Notes: generated from the sequence alone by a model not told the origin. A stretch of DNA of 64,000 nucleotides from Phytoactinopolyspora halophila (GCF_003287285.1 NZ_QMIG01000001.1:62001-126000), one strand, 5' to 3'; positions 19,028 through 27,934 are shown, counted from the first letter of the stretch. A program made the numbers and translations.

Positions 19028-19120
19028 GCTGACGTGTCTCCTGTAGATGAGGTGGTCTTTTTGGTCACGGTCAAAGTGGCAGGCCCGTAGGTCTCTGGAC
19101 CCACCACCGTACCCGTTGGC

Positions 19121-19196
19121 TGGTCGGGGCGACAGGACTCGAACCTGCGATCTCCTGCTCCCAAAGCAGGCGCGCTAGCCACTACGCTACGCCCCG
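19121..19196 (-). tRNA. tRNA-Pro, anticodon TGG
   Basis: On the minus strand the acceptor stem CGGGGCG pairs with CGCCCCG. The anticodon arm is CCTGC-TTTGGGA-GCAGG (anticodon TGG), followed by a GGTTCGAATCC T-arm, discriminator A and an encoded CCA (19121-19123). 76 nt. It lies upstream of tig, back to back with tRNA-Gly. Confidence 0.97.
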
Positions 19197-19260
19197 CATG
19201 CCCGTACAATTCTACGTCAGACGACCATGTACTCTAGTACGCGGAGGCACGCTCCTCCAC

Positions 19261-19334
19261 GCGGGTGTAGCTCAATGGTAGAGCCCCAGCCTTCCAAGCT
19301 GGTTATGCGGGTTCGATTCCCGTCACCCGCTCCA
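19261..19334 (+). tRNA. tRNA-Gly, anticodon TCC
   Basis: Acceptor GCGGGTG pairs with CACCCGC, the anticodon arm is CCAGC-CTTCCAA-GCTGG (anticodon TCC), the T-arm is GGGTTCGATTCCC, discriminator T, with CCA encoded at 19332-19334. 74 nt. The accessory region begins immediately 3' of this gene, the usual geometry for integration at a tRNA 3' end. No repeated copy of its 3' end was spotted elsewhere in the window. Confidence 0.97.
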
Positions 19335-19522
19335 CGCGCTCCGGCGCAGGTGAGGCCAGGTCCGTACCCGGGCCTTCGGGCCGCCCCTCGGTGCGGCCTG
19401 CCAGCGGCTCGGGCGGTCTACGTGCGTTTGGCTCGTTGCTCCGCACATCGCATAGTTTTCTGCCACAGCAAGCACGGCTCTGTTCCTTGCATTGCCAAGT
19501 CGACCTCGTGAGGAGGCGGACG

Positions 19523-20227
19523 ATGCTGGAAACCGAAGACCGGCCGTCAGATTCGCCATATGTCGCCCGGGTATGGCATAGCCGCAATGCTGGCGCCGAG
19601 CACATGATGTCCGTAGCGACATCGATCTGGGAACTCGTCGTGTGGAAGCATCGTGGCCTCCCCCACGCTGCGGTCCGGGGCCCGGAGACGACAGCCAGCA
19701 TGGCTGACGTGCCTGACGACCTCGAAGCCTTCGGGATCAGCTTCTCGGCCGGCACCTCGATGCCGCACTTACCGGTGTCGCAGCTGGTCGACCGGCAGCT
19801 GGACTGCCCCCATGTCACCGCCAAGGCGTTCGTGCTGCGGGGCGAGGAATGGGAACTGCCGAACTTCGAAAACGCCGAGGACTTCGTGGCCAGGCTCGCC
19901 CGTGAGGGGGTAATCGTCCACGATCCGCTCGTGGAAGAGGTCGTCGAGGGCGGAACGGCGACGGTCAGTATGCGCTCGGTGCAGCGGCGGGTCGTCACGG
20001 CCACCGGCCTCACACACAGCGCCATCCGGCAGATCGAGCGCGCCCGGCAGGCGGCGATCTTGCTCGGTGAGGACATGACGCCCACCGATGTGGCGCACCG
20101 GCTCGGCTACTATGACCAGCCGCACCTAGCCCGGTCACTCACCCGCTTCATCGGCCGCACGGCGACCCAGCTGCGGCGCGGCGATGCCGCGGAGCCGCTG
20201 TCGCTTCTGTACAAGACGGACGCCTGA
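19523..20227 (+). CDS. AraC-family transcriptional regulator
   Basis: 234 residues from ATG 19523, chosen because AGGAGG lies 6 bases upstream. The C-terminal third is an AraC helix-turn-helix pair, with the second helix region clear (TPTDVAHRLGYYDQPHLARSLTRFIGRTATQLRR) and the first weaker (VTATGLTHSAIRQIERARQAAILL). The N-terminal 130 residues are a sensor domain of the type found in actinobacterial regulators beside small DHFR-like genes. Codon 83 is TTA (19769-19771), a rare codon in such genomes that is developmentally controlled in Streptomyces. It precedes the DHFR-like gene by 130 bp on the same strand and may control it. Confidence 0.85.
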   Translation: MLETEDRPSDSPYVARVWHSRNAGAEHMMSVATSIWELVVWKHRGLPHAAVRGPETTASMADVPDDLEAFGISFSAGTSMPHLPVSQLVDRQLDCPHVTAKAFVLRGEEWELPNFENAEDFVARLAREGVIVHDPLVEEVVEGGTATVSMRSVQRRVVTATGLTHSAIRQIERARQAAILLGEDMTPTDVAHRLGYYDQPHLARSLTRFIGRTATQLRRGDAAEPLSLLYKTDA

Positions 20228-20357
20228 GCCCGTCCGTACCCTGGCGTCCAGCGTGGCACCGGCTTCACGCCGCGCTGGTTCGCCGGTGGCTCGGCCGGCG
20301 GATCATGAGCCACCAAGGCAACGGCCAACAGCATGGCCAGAAGGAGAACATCGAACT

Positions 20358-20894
20358 ATGGGCAAGATCGTCTCGAATTTCTTCATCACGCTCGATGATG
20401 TGGTGGAGTCGCCGGACCAATGGCACTTCCCCTACTTCAACGACGAGATGGAGGCCGTCGTCACCGCGGGCATCGACGAGAACAGTGCGCTTCTCATGGG
20501 ACGCAAGCTTTACGACGAGTGGTCGGCGTACTGGCCCAGCAGCACCGACGAGCCGATCGCCACCCACTTCAACGAGATTCCGAAGTATGTGATCTCCAGC
20601 TCGCTGACGAACCCGGAATGGAACAACACGACGGTGCTGCCAGGCGATGTCGACACGGTCCGCCGGTTCAAGGACGGCTTCGACGGCAACATCGGCATAT
20701 CCGGCAGTGCGACAACCGTGCGCTGGCTGCTCGCCAATGGACTGCTGGACGAGCTCCGGCTGCTCGTCCACCCGATCGCCGTCGGCAGTGGTCAGCACTT
20801 GTTCGAGAACACACCCACGCACAAGCTCACCCTCACCCACAGCAGCACGCTCTCCACCGGCGTACTCAACCTCACCTACGTGCCCGCCTCCTGA
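20358..20894 (+). CDS. Dihydrofolate reductase-like protein (RibD C-terminal/YyaP family), copy 1
   Basis: 178 residues from ATG 20358, with AAGGAG 11 bases upstream. It has the RibD-C/DHFR-like NAD(P)H-binding fold: MGKIVSNFFITLDDVVESPDQW at the N terminus, LLMGRKLYDEW, then GNIGISGSATTVRWLLANGLLDELRLLVHPIAVGSGQHLF, the family's C-terminal signature. These small proteins are found beside AraC or ArsR regulators in many actinobacteria, and their substrate is unknown. It is not the essential folate enzyme. Two paralogues lie at 28181 and 29461. Confidence 0.88.
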   Translation: MGKIVSNFFITLDDVVESPDQWHFPYFNDEMEAVVTAGIDENSALLMGRKLYDEWSAYWPSSTDEPIATHFNEIPKYVISSSLTNPEWNNTTVLPGDVDTVRRFKDGFDGNIGISGSATTVRWLLANGLLDELRLLVHPIAVGSGQHLFENTPTHKLTLTHSSTLSTGVLNLTYVPAS

Positions 20895-20922
20895 CCTTCA
20901 CACGCAGTCGGGGGTCTCCGGG

Positions 20923-21000
20923 CCCTGACTTCGATATCCAGACGTGCGGAAATGCCGTCGGATCGGCGAATAAGTGCATCTCTGGACATCGAAGTCAGGG
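20923..21000. repeat. 20-bp inverted repeat with 38-bp loop
   Basis: CCCTGACTTCGATATCCAGA (20923-20942) is matched in reverse complement by 20981-21000 with one mismatch (19 of 20). It lies between two genes transcribed in the same direction, with no T-run, so it could be a hairpin terminator/processing site for the DHFR-like gene, a small MITE-like insertion, or an operator for the VOC gene 84 bp downstream. Confidence 0.7.
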
Positions 21001-21083
21001 TCATCGGCAGGCGGGATACGATCGCCCGATCCGGGGGACCGTACCCCTAGAGTGATTCGGGACCTCATCGAACGGGAGCGGTC

Positions 21084-21500
21084 ATGACCAATCACCGCAG
21101 CCGCCTGTGCCACATCGTGATCGACGTCGATGACCTCGACCGTGGTGTCACGTTCTGGTCCGCAGCACTCGATGCGACCGAAGAGCCGCTCGCCGAACAG
21201 AGCCGCCACATCTACCGGCGGTTACGCCTGCCCGACTCCGACATCCGGATACTGCTGCACGCGACCAACGACCAGAAGGTCTCCAAGGAACGGATCCACG
21301 TCGACCTCGAAACCGACGACATCGAAGCCGAAGTCCAGCGACTCGAAATGCTCGGCGCCACCCGCTGGGACTATCAACACGAGCGTGACCACGACTTCTG
21401 GGTGCTGCGCGATCCATGGGGCAACGAGTTCTGCGTACTCCATGTCGAGTTTCCCGAGCTGCTCTCGCGACGCCCCACCTGGCCTTCTGACCAGTCCTGA
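21084..21500 (+). CDS. VOC-superfamily (glyoxalase/bleomycin-resistance-like) protein
   Basis: 138 residues with the paired beta-alpha-beta modules of the VOC fold: CHIVIDVDDLDRGVTFWSAALDA at the N terminus, HVDLETDDIEAEVQRLEMLGATRW in the second module and the closing DPWGNEFCVLHVEFPE, whose Glu/His residues usually bind metal. It could detoxify an electrophile, isomerise a small molecule or bind a drug; the substrate is not visible. A GGGAGC ribosome site precedes ATG 21084. Stand-alone gene downstream of the 20-bp inverted repeat. Confidence 0.85.
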   Translation: MTNHRSRLCHIVIDVDDLDRGVTFWSAALDATEEPLAEQSRHIYRRLRLPDSDIRILLHATNDQKVSKERIHVDLETDDIEAEVQRLEMLGATRWDYQHERDHDFWVLRDPWGNEFCVLHVEFPELLSRRPTWPSDQS

Positions 21501-21608
21501 CCTGCCACCCCTCCGACGACCACGGCCGTCCGAACGCGGTCGGCCGAGCCAACCGGCCGGTACCGACGCGCTCCTTCAATCGTCACCGTTCAGCGGGAAG
21601 CACCCGTG

Positions 21609-22292
21609 TCAGCGGGAGGCGTCCGGTCCGGATGCCGTCACCAAACCGCATTCGTACGCGAAGACGACGAGCTGGGCGCGGTCACGAACGGCGAGCTTGG
21701 TCATGGCACGGCTGACGTGCGTCTTGGCGGTCAACGGACTGATGACCATCTGTGCGGCGATCTCCTCATTGCTCAATCCCCGGCCGACCAGCGCCACCAC
21801 CTCACGTTCCCGGTTGGTGAGCTCCTCGAGACCAGCGGCGGTACGCACGGACGGCGGCCGGGACACGAACTCACCGATCAACTTGCGCGTGATGGCCGGA
21901 GAGAGCAGGGCATTGCCACGTGCCGCTGAGCGCACGGCTTGCAGCAGGTCAGCCGGCTCGATGTCCTTGACGAGGAAGCCGTTCGCCCCGGCCCGGAGCG
22001 CCTCAAACACATACTCGTCGGTACCGTAGTTAGTCAAGATCACCACGTGCACGTCGACGAGTTCCGGGTCGGACGCGATCTGCCGGGTGGCCTCGACGCC
22101 GTTCACCACGGGCATCTGGACGTCCACGAGCGCCACGACAGGACGGTGGCGGCGGATCAGTTCCACGCCTTCCTGACCGTTCGACGCTTCGCCCACCACC
22201 TCGATATCGTCTTCGGCATCCAGCAACGCCCGGAAACCACCCCGGATGAGCGGCTGGTCGTCCACCAGAACCACCGTGACCGGCTCGCTCAC
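21609..22292 (-). CDS. Response regulator, NarL/LuxR family
   Basis: 227 residues from GTG 22292, overlapping the kinase stop as GTGA. The receiver domain has acidic residues DD at 11-12 and phospho-acceptor Asp57 (VALVDVQMP). The LuxR-type DNA-binding domain is at the C terminus (LTNREREVVALVGRGLSNEEIAAQMVISPLTAKTHVSRAMTKL). It is the output of the kinase immediately upstream. The divergent FAD-oxidase/ABC-exporter operon starting at 23304 is the most likely target. Confidence 0.95.
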   Translation of the reverse strand: MSEPVTVVLVDDQPLIRGGFRALLDAEDDIEVVGEASNGQEGVELIRRHRPVVALVDVQMPVVNGVEATRQIASDPELVDVHVVILTNYGTDEYVFEALRAGANGFLVKDIEPADLLQAVRSAARGNALLSPAITRKLIGEFVSRPPSVRTAAGLEELTNREREVVALVGRGLSNEEIAAQMVISPLTAKTHVSRAMTKLAVRDRAQLVVFAYECGLVTASGPDASR

Positions 22293-23059
22293 GGTGCCCC
22301 CTTCACCGGAATCGCGGCACGGACCCGAAAGCCACCTTCCGGGCGGGGTTCGGCGCGCAGCCACCCTCCCAGGGCCGTCACCCGTTCACGCATGCCGGTC
22401 AGCCCGACGCCGGGCGACGGAGGTGCCTCGTCGGTCGCCTTGCCGTCATCGTTCACCTGGATGCCGAGCTCGCCGCCATCCTTCGTGACCTGGATCGAGA
22501 CCGAGGCGGGGCCGGCATGGCGGGCAACATTCGTCAGCGCTTCCTGGATGATCCGGTACGCCGCCAGGTCGACGTCCGCGGGCAACCCGTCCAGCTCGCC
22601 CTCCACGCTCACCGTGACCGGCAGGCCGGCCGATCGAGCCCGTTCGACCAACCCGTGCAAGCGTTCGAGTGCGCTGCTCGAATCCCCGTTATCGCTGCGC
22701 AGCACGTCGAGCGTCCCTCGAAGCTCGCGGACGGCGTCACTGCTCGCGTCTTGAATGGCCAGCAGCGCCCCGGGCACGTCCTCGCCGTTCTTACGGGCGA
22801 GGTGAACGGCGACACCGGCCTGAACCTTGATGATCGAGAGGTTGTGGGTCAGCGAATCGTGCAATTCCCGGGCAATCCGCAGACGTTCTTCCCCCGCGCG
22901 CCGCAACGCGGCCTCTTCGCGGGTTCGTTCTGCCTCCGCAGCGCGTTCCTCGACCTCGCGGACGTACGCGCGCCATTGACCGTAGGCGACGGCCATCCCC
23001 ACGGCGGAGAGCGCCCATCCGGCGACGAGGAACGTTCTCCAGCGGCGGTCGATGGCCAT
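22289..23059 (-). CDS. Sensor histidine kinase, HisKA_3 (NarL-partner) type, minimal sensor
   Basis: About 256 residues from ATG 23059; a GTG six bases upstream is an alternative and the ribosome site is weak. One membrane helix near the N terminus (FLVAGWALSAVGMAVAYG) leads straight into a coiled coil (REVEERAAEAERTREEAALRRAGEE), then the dimerisation/phospho-acceptor helix with His67 in RELHDSLTHNLSIIK. The ATPase domain has an N-box (IIQEALTNVARHA) and G-boxes (VNDDGK, GVGLTGMRERV). There is almost no extracellular domain, so the signal is probably sensed in or at the membrane, for example drug or envelope stress, as in exporter-linked kinases. Confidence 0.93.
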   Translation of the reverse strand: MAIDRRWRTFLVAGWALSAVGMAVAYGQWRAYVREVEERAAEAERTREEAALRRAGEERLRIARELHDSLTHNLSIIKVQAGVAVHLARKNGEDVPGALLAIQDASSDAVRELRGTLDVLRSDNGDSSSALERLHGLVERARSAGLPVTVSVEGELDGLPADVDLAAYRIIQEALTNVARHAGPASVSIQVTKDGGELGIQVNDDGKATDEAPPSPGVGLTGMRERVTALGGWLRAEPRPEGGFRVRAAIPVKGAP

Positions 23060-23303
23060 GGACACATCGTAGACCCACACTCCCACGTGTCCGTCCTCTC
23101 GGCAGAGACAGTCGCCGCTACTCCCGGGGGAGTACTTCAGCCCCGAACTACGCCCCATCCCGTACCGAGAACAGCCTTCTCACGTGCGACGACGCGGAGG
23201 CGAGCCACGGCCGAACATCGGAATGCATGACGCCTCACGGCACGAATCAGCTCCTACCCATCCGTGCGCCCTCTCCGGCGCGCACCCTCCACGAGGAGAC
23301 CCG

Positions 23304-24686
23304 ATGACAATTCCCGCGACGAGCGACGTCACCGCGACGCTGCGCTCCACGTTCGCCGGCCCCGTACACGTTCCCGGCGACCACGGCTACGAGACCGGGC
23401 GCGGCTCGTGGCACCGCACCATCGACCCGCACCCGGCAGTGGTGGCCGAGGCTGCCGGAGCCGACGACGTCCACGCCGCCGTCCGCGCCGCCCGGGAGCA
23501 TGGCGTCCCGTTCGCCGTCCAGGCCACCGGGCACGGAACGTACGTACCGGCCGACGGCGGCGTACTACTGAAGACGGGCCGGCTCAACCACGTCGAGGTC
23601 GATCCGGAGAGCCGCACGGTGCGAGCCGGCGCGGGCGCACTCTGGTCCGACGTCGTGGACGCCGCCGCTCCGCACGGCCTGGCACCACTGTCCGGGACGC
23701 TGTCGATCGGCGTGGCCGGCTACACCCTCGGCGGCGGAGCAGGCTACCTGTCACGAACGTTCGGCTTCGCCGCCGACAGCCTGGTGCGGGCAGAGATCGT
23801 CGTCAGCGACGGCCGGCTGCTAACGGTCAGTGGCGACGAACATCCCGACCTGTTCTGGGCGATCCGCGGAGGAAGCGGCAACTTCGGTGTCGCGACGTCG
23901 CTCGAACTACTGCTCTTCCCGGTCGATCGGGTGTACGCCGGGATGTCCTACTACCCGACCGACCGGGCCGAACACGTGCTCCGCTTTTACCGCGACTGGG
24001 CCGTCGACGAGCCCGACGAGCTGAACACATCGATCACTGTGATGCGAATTCCGGACGCGCCCCACGTGCCGGATCCAATCCGCGATCGGCCGGTCCTGGC
24101 CATCCGGCCCTTCTGCCTTGCCGGCTCCGTACGCGCTCGCACCTACCTGACGTCGCTGCTGAACGTGGCCGGGCCACCACTCGTCGACGGCATCGCCGAG
24201 TACACCTTCGCGGAGGCCAGCGCCGTACTCAGCGGGCCACCGCATCCACCGATGGCGGTCGATCAGCGATTCGAGCTGTTCCGAGATCTTCCCGATGACG
24301 TGATCAGCGCCGTCGTGGATTCCGTCGACACGGCCGTGACCGCAATCGAGCTACGCCACTGGGGCGGTGCCATGGCGCGCCCCAGTGCCCACGCCGGCCC
24401 GATCGGCCACCGAGACACGCCGTTCTCGCTCACGTCGGTGGCCATGGCCGCCGACCCCGACGGGCTCTCCGCGGGCAGCGCCGCCCTCGACCAGATCACG
24501 TCCTGGCTGCGGCCACACACGACGGGCGGCTCGTTCGTGAACTTCCTCGCCGACCCGGCCCGCACGGCCAGCGCCTACACCCCCGACGACTACCGCCGCC
24601 TCACAGAGGTGAAGCGTGACTGGGATCCGGACAACGTGTTCCGGAGCAATCACCACATCAGGCCCGCTGCCCAGGGAGCACGATGA
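23304..24686 (+). CDS. FAD-binding oxidoreductase of the BBE (berberine-bridge enzyme-like) family
   Basis: 460 residues from ATG 23304, after a GAGGAG site. FAD_binding_4 domain: PAVVAEAAGADDVHAAVRAAREHGVPFAVQATGHGTYV, whose His sits where the 8-alpha-histidyl FAD link forms in this family, and the TLSIGVAGYTLGGGAGYLSRTFG loop. A BBE C-terminal motif closes it (YRRLTEVKRDWDPDNVFRSNHHI). The second, cysteinyl flavin link seen in bicovalent members is not evident. Such enzymes oxidise alcohols, sugars or natural-product intermediates. It is translationally coupled (ATGA) to an ABC exporter and diverges from a two-component system, which suggests modification and export of one compound. Confidence 0.9.
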   Translation: MTIPATSDVTATLRSTFAGPVHVPGDHGYETGRGSWHRTIDPHPAVVAEAAGADDVHAAVRAAREHGVPFAVQATGHGTYVPADGGVLLKTGRLNHVEVDPESRTVRAGAGALWSDVVDAAAPHGLAPLSGTLSIGVAGYTLGGGAGYLSRTFGFAADSLVRAEIVVSDGRLLTVSGDEHPDLFWAIRGGSGNFGVATSLELLLFPVDRVYAGMSYYPTDRAEHVLRFYRDWAVDEPDELNTSITVMRIPDAPHVPDPIRDRPVLAIRPFCLAGSVRARTYLTSLLNVAGPPLVDGIAEYTFAEASAVLSGPPHPPMAVDQRFELFRDLPDDVISAVVDSVDTAVTAIELRHWGGAMARPSAHAGPIGHRDTPFSLTSVAMAADPDGLSAGSAALDQITSWLRPHTTGGSFVNFLADPARTASAYTPDDYRRLTEVKRDWDPDNVFRSNHHIRPAAQGAR

Positions 24687-25693
24687 CAGCCGAGAACGCC
24701 CACACCAGGACATCCACCATCACGTCCGGGACGACGCTCGCGATCGAGGCGAGCGGACTGGCCAAGTCGTTCGGCACGACCCGCGCCGTCGACGGTGTCG
24801 ACTTCACCATCGAGGCCGGAACGGTGCACGGTCTGCTCGGCCCCAACGGGGCGGGCAAGACCACCGTCGTTCGCCTGCTCGCCACGCTGCTCCGGCCCGA
24901 TGCCGGGCGCGCCGCCATCATGGGTCACGACATCATCCGGGATCCCGCCGCAGTGCGCCGACGGATCAGCCTCACCGGCCAGTTCGCCTCCGTCGACGAG
25001 GATCTGACGGGCGCGGAGAACCTGACGATGTTCGGGCAACTGCTCGACCTTCCCAAGTCTGCCGCGAAGGTCCGGGCTCGCGAACTGCTCGACGAATTCC
25101 AGCTCACTGAAGCCGGCGACAACCGGGTCCGCACATATTCGGGCGGCATGCGCCGCCGGCTGGACCTGGCCGCCAGCCTGATCGGCCGGCCCGACGTGGT
25201 GTTTCTCGACGAGCCGACCACTGGCCTAGACCCCGGCAAGCGTGAAGAGCTCTGGCAGATGATCCGGTCCATCGCCCGTAGTGGTGGAACCGTACTGCTG
25301 ACCACCCAGTACATGGAGGAGGCCGATGCCCTCGCCGACCAGATCACTGTCATCAACCACGGCACGGTGATCGCCCGCGGGACACCACCCGAGCTCAAAC
25401 GCATCGTCGGCGGGCAAATCGTCGTCGTCCGGCCAAAGGACACCGCCCGGATCAGCGAGGCCGCATCCATCGTCCAGGCTGTCCTTGGCTACGAGCCCGA
25501 CGCCGCAAGCACCGAGGTACTGACCGCGCCGGTGGATGGGGACGCCGACTTCGCCCGCATTGTCGCTCGGTTGGCGAGTGCGGGGATCGAGGTGGTGGAA
25601 CTATCTCTCCGGCTGCCCAGCTTGGACGAGGTGTTCTACACGCTCACCGGCCGGCAAACGGACAACGACGAAAACCAAGGAGCCGCAGCATGA
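24683..25693 (+). CDS. ABC exporter ATPase, daunorubicin-resistance DrrA type
   Basis: 336 residues. Walker A GPNGAGKTT, signature YSGGMRRRLDLA, Walker B VVFLDEPTTGLDP and the LLTTQYMEEADALADQITVINHGTVIARGTPPELK switch region typical of DrrA-like ATPases, with the extra C-terminal domain ending in LSLRLPSLDEVFYTLTGR. The start overlaps the oxidase stop (ATGA) and the stop overlaps the permease start (ATGA), so the three genes form one unit. It powers drug or natural-product efflux through the permease encoded next. Confidence 0.95.
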   Translation: MTAENAHTRTSTITSGTTLAIEASGLAKSFGTTRAVDGVDFTIEAGTVHGLLGPNGAGKTTVVRLLATLLRPDAGRAAIMGHDIIRDPAAVRRRISLTGQFASVDEDLTGAENLTMFGQLLDLPKSAAKVRARELLDEFQLTEAGDNRVRTYSGGMRRRLDLAASLIGRPDVVFLDEPTTGLDPGKREELWQMIRSIARSGGTVLLTTQYMEEADALADQITVINHGTVIARGTPPELKRIVGGQIVVVRPKDTARISEAASIVQAVLGYEPDAASTEVLTAPVDGDADFARIVARLASAGIEVVELSLRLPSLDEVFYTLTGRQTDNDENQGAAA

Positions 25694-26505
25694 CCGACAT
25701 GGCCGTCATGAGCCAGACGACGTCCGCGAGCTCCCAGCCGCGCCGCTGGGGTGTATTCCGGCACAGCCTGGTACTGGCGAGACGCAACCTGATCAAGACT
25801 CGGCGAAACCCCGGCCTCGTCGGGGATGCGCTCATGCTTCCGATCATCTTCCTGCTGTTATTCGTCTACCTGTTCGGTGGAGCGGTCGCCGGGTCGACCA
25901 CCGAATATCTGCAATACCTCTTCCCTGGCATTCTGGTCATGAGCACGCTCATTGCCGGCTTGCTGTCCACCGGGCTCAACATCAACATCGACATCAAGAA
26001 GGGCGTGTTCGATCGGTTCCGCAGCATGCCGATCGACCGTTCGGCTCCGCTCATCGGCTCGGTACTCGGTGACACCGTGCGCTACGTCGTCGCCGTGGTG
26101 ACCGTCTTCGCGGTCGGTTACGCGATGGGGTTTCGCGTGCAGACCGACTTCCCCTCCGTGCTGGCCGCATCCGCACTTAGCGTCACCCTGGGTTTCTGCC
26201 TGGGCTGGCTCACCGTTCTGATCGGCGTGACGGTCAACGAAGAGAACGTCGTATCGACCGTGGGCTTCCTTGGCATCTTCCCGTTGGCTTTCGGCACAGA
26301 CATGGTGGCGCCGAAGGAAACCCTGCCCGGCTGGCTACAGGCATGGGTAGAGGTCAACCCGGTGACCCATGCCGTCGACGCCACCCGCGGGTTGCTGCTG
26401 GGCGGCCCCGTCGCGGAGTCGGTGATCGTGACGTTGCTCTGGTCGGCCGGATTCCTTCTCGTCTTCGGAACGCTCGCGTTACGTGCCTACCGCCACCGTG
26501 CCTGA
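25690..26505 (+). CDS. ABC-2 type exporter permease, DrrB-like
   Basis: 271 residues with six predicted membrane helices, an N-terminal cytoplasmic stretch ending LARRNLIKTRRNPGLVGD and the ABC-2 signature region (GFLGIFPLAFGTDMVAPKETLPGWLQAWVEVNPVTHAVDATRGL). Codon 57 is TTA (25858-25860), rare in such GC-rich genomes. Forms the membrane part of the DrrAB-type exporter; the partner oxidase and ATPase are translationally coupled upstream. Confidence 0.95.
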   Translation: MTDMAVMSQTTSASSQPRRWGVFRHSLVLARRNLIKTRRNPGLVGDALMLPIIFLLLFVYLFGGAVAGSTTEYLQYLFPGILVMSTLIAGLLSTGLNINIDIKKGVFDRFRSMPIDRSAPLIGSVLGDTVRYVVAVVTVFAVGYAMGFRVQTDFPSVLAASALSVTLGFCLGWLTVLIGVTVNEENVVSTVGFLGIFPLAFGTDMVAPKETLPGWLQAWVEVNPVTHAVDATRGLLLGGPVAESVIVTLLWSAGFLLVFGTLALRAYRHRA

Positions 26506-26517
26506 CGGCGCCGGCTC

Positions 26518-26534
26518 TCGCGACTTGCGCGAGC
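26518..26534. terminator. Short hairpin after the exporter operon
   Basis: CTCGCG (26518-26523) and CGCGAG (26529-26534) form a 6-bp GC stem with a 5-base loop, 13 bp after the permease stop and ahead of a convergent gene. No T-run follows, as is common in high-GC actinobacteria. Weak call. Confidence 0.35.
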
Positions 26535-26647
26535 ACTCGACGGGCGCGAGCTCTCTCGACGATCGGCGTGTTCACGAGCACCACGACCCGCCCGCGGTGA
26601 TCTTCCAGATCGGCACGCGATGGGCGGCCGGCAGTTCTGGGCGAGAT

Positions 26648-27934
26648 TCAGTCCGCCAGTTCCACGGCCGTCAGCACCACGATCGCCGCCGTCCATGACA
26701 GCGGTGCCACCGCTGCAGGGCTACCATCCCCCAGCACCTTCTCCGGCAGTGCGCCTCTGACGGTCCGGTGCTCATCGAGCCACATCAGTGTCTCGCGGGC
26801 GATGGCATCCTCACCCATCGCCGCCGCTGTGAGGGCATACATCGCCGTGTGCGGGGTCCAGCTCACTCCGTCGTCGCGCCAGCCCGCGCCCGGAGCCAAA
26901 CCTCCGGCACGCCGCCGCATCTCGTCAGGGACATGCGCCCACGCATCGCGCACATCCGGATGGACCGACTCCGCCACCGGCGGCACCAAGTAGAACAGCG
27001 CCGCGTCCCGATCGGAACCGTCGGCATACCGGGCATAGCCGCCGGGGCCGAACTCGCGGTGCACCGCCGCACGCAGCCGTCCGGCGCCGTGGGCAGCGCG
27101 GTCGGCCGCCGCGGCGTCGTCGATCCAGCCGTAGATCTTCGCGGCCGACTCCAGCCCGGCCAGCAACGGCCCGACGGTTCCCAGGGTCACCTCGTCCTCG
27201 CTGAGCTCCCAGAAGTCCGGCGACGGCGGCGGCAGCGCCTGCTCGTTGTCAATCATCCGGAGGATGGCCCGCGTAGACCGGTCGACGAGCATACGCACGG
27301 TGTCGATGAACTGCGGCCGTTCAGCTGCCGGCATGTTCTCTGCCGTCTGCGCCACCGCCCACAGGGCCCATCCGGTGCCGTCGAGCTGAATACCGCGATC
27401 GTCCGGTGGTTCGCCCGAACCATCCGGCACGTATCGCGCCTCGAACAGGCCGTCGTCGCCCTGGACATCCTGAAGGAAATGAACGATCCGCGCCGCGTCG
27501 TCGTCGTGATCGACACTCGCGAGCGCGGCCGCGATGAACGCGGCGTCTCGCGGCCAGACGTAGCGCCAGCGCGACGACCATCCGGCCAGCGCCGCGCCGT
27601 TATCGAGCGTGAGCGTGTGCAGATCGAGAAGCGCCGTCTCGATCATGTCGGAGTATCCCGAACCGATGTCTGGCACGGTGGCCCCGTCCAGCCAGCTGAG
27701 CTGCTCTTCCGCCAGTTCGTCCGCCGAATCGGCGTCGCTGAGTACCCGGGTGCCCGGGACGAATTCGGCAGATGCGCCCTCGCGCACCATCAGTCGCTCG
27801 TCAGCCGAGGTGATCGCCACAGCTTCGGTGTAGAGGCCCGTCTCGGCTTCGCCGGACCGAAAGGACGCCATGACGACTGCCACGATCGCTATGCACCCCA
27901 ACACCGCCAGGGGATACGAGCGTCTCGAGCGCAT
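26648..27934 (-). CDS. GH15-like (glucoamylase/trehalase fold) glycoside hydrolase, membrane-anchored or secreted
   Basis: 428 residues from ATG 27934; an ATG at 27973 in the same frame would add 13. An N-terminal hydrophobic segment (YPLAVLGCIAIVAVVMASF) acts as signal or anchor. GH15 landmarks in order: WRYVWPRDAAFIAAAL (the substrate-site RD motif), FWELSEDEVTLGT (general acid Glu region) and GALPEKVLGDGSPAAVAPLSWTAA (catalytic base Glu region). The (alpha/alpha)6 barrel is shorter than classic glucoamylases because the N-terminal beta-sandwich is nearly missing (only about 70 residues). It would act outside the membrane on an alpha-glucoside. Divergent from DHFR-like copy 2. Confidence 0.72.
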   Translation of the reverse strand: MRSRRSYPLAVLGCIAIVAVVMASFRSGEAETGLYTEAVAITSADERLMVREGASAEFVPGTRVLSDADSADELAEEQLSWLDGATVPDIGSGYSDMIETALLDLHTLTLDNGAALAGWSSRWRYVWPRDAAFIAAALASVDHDDDAARIVHFLQDVQGDDGLFEARYVPDGSGEPPDDRGIQLDGTGWALWAVAQTAENMPAAERPQFIDTVRMLVDRSTRAILRMIDNEQALPPPSPDFWELSEDEVTLGTVGPLLAGLESAAKIYGWIDDAAAADRAAHGAGRLRAAVHREFGPGGYARYADGSDRDAALFYLVPPVAESVHPDVRDAWAHVPDEMRRRAGGLAPGAGWRDDGVSWTPHTAMYALTAAAMGEDAIARETLMWLDEHRTVRGALPEKVLGDGSPAAVAPLSWTAAIVVLTAVELAD

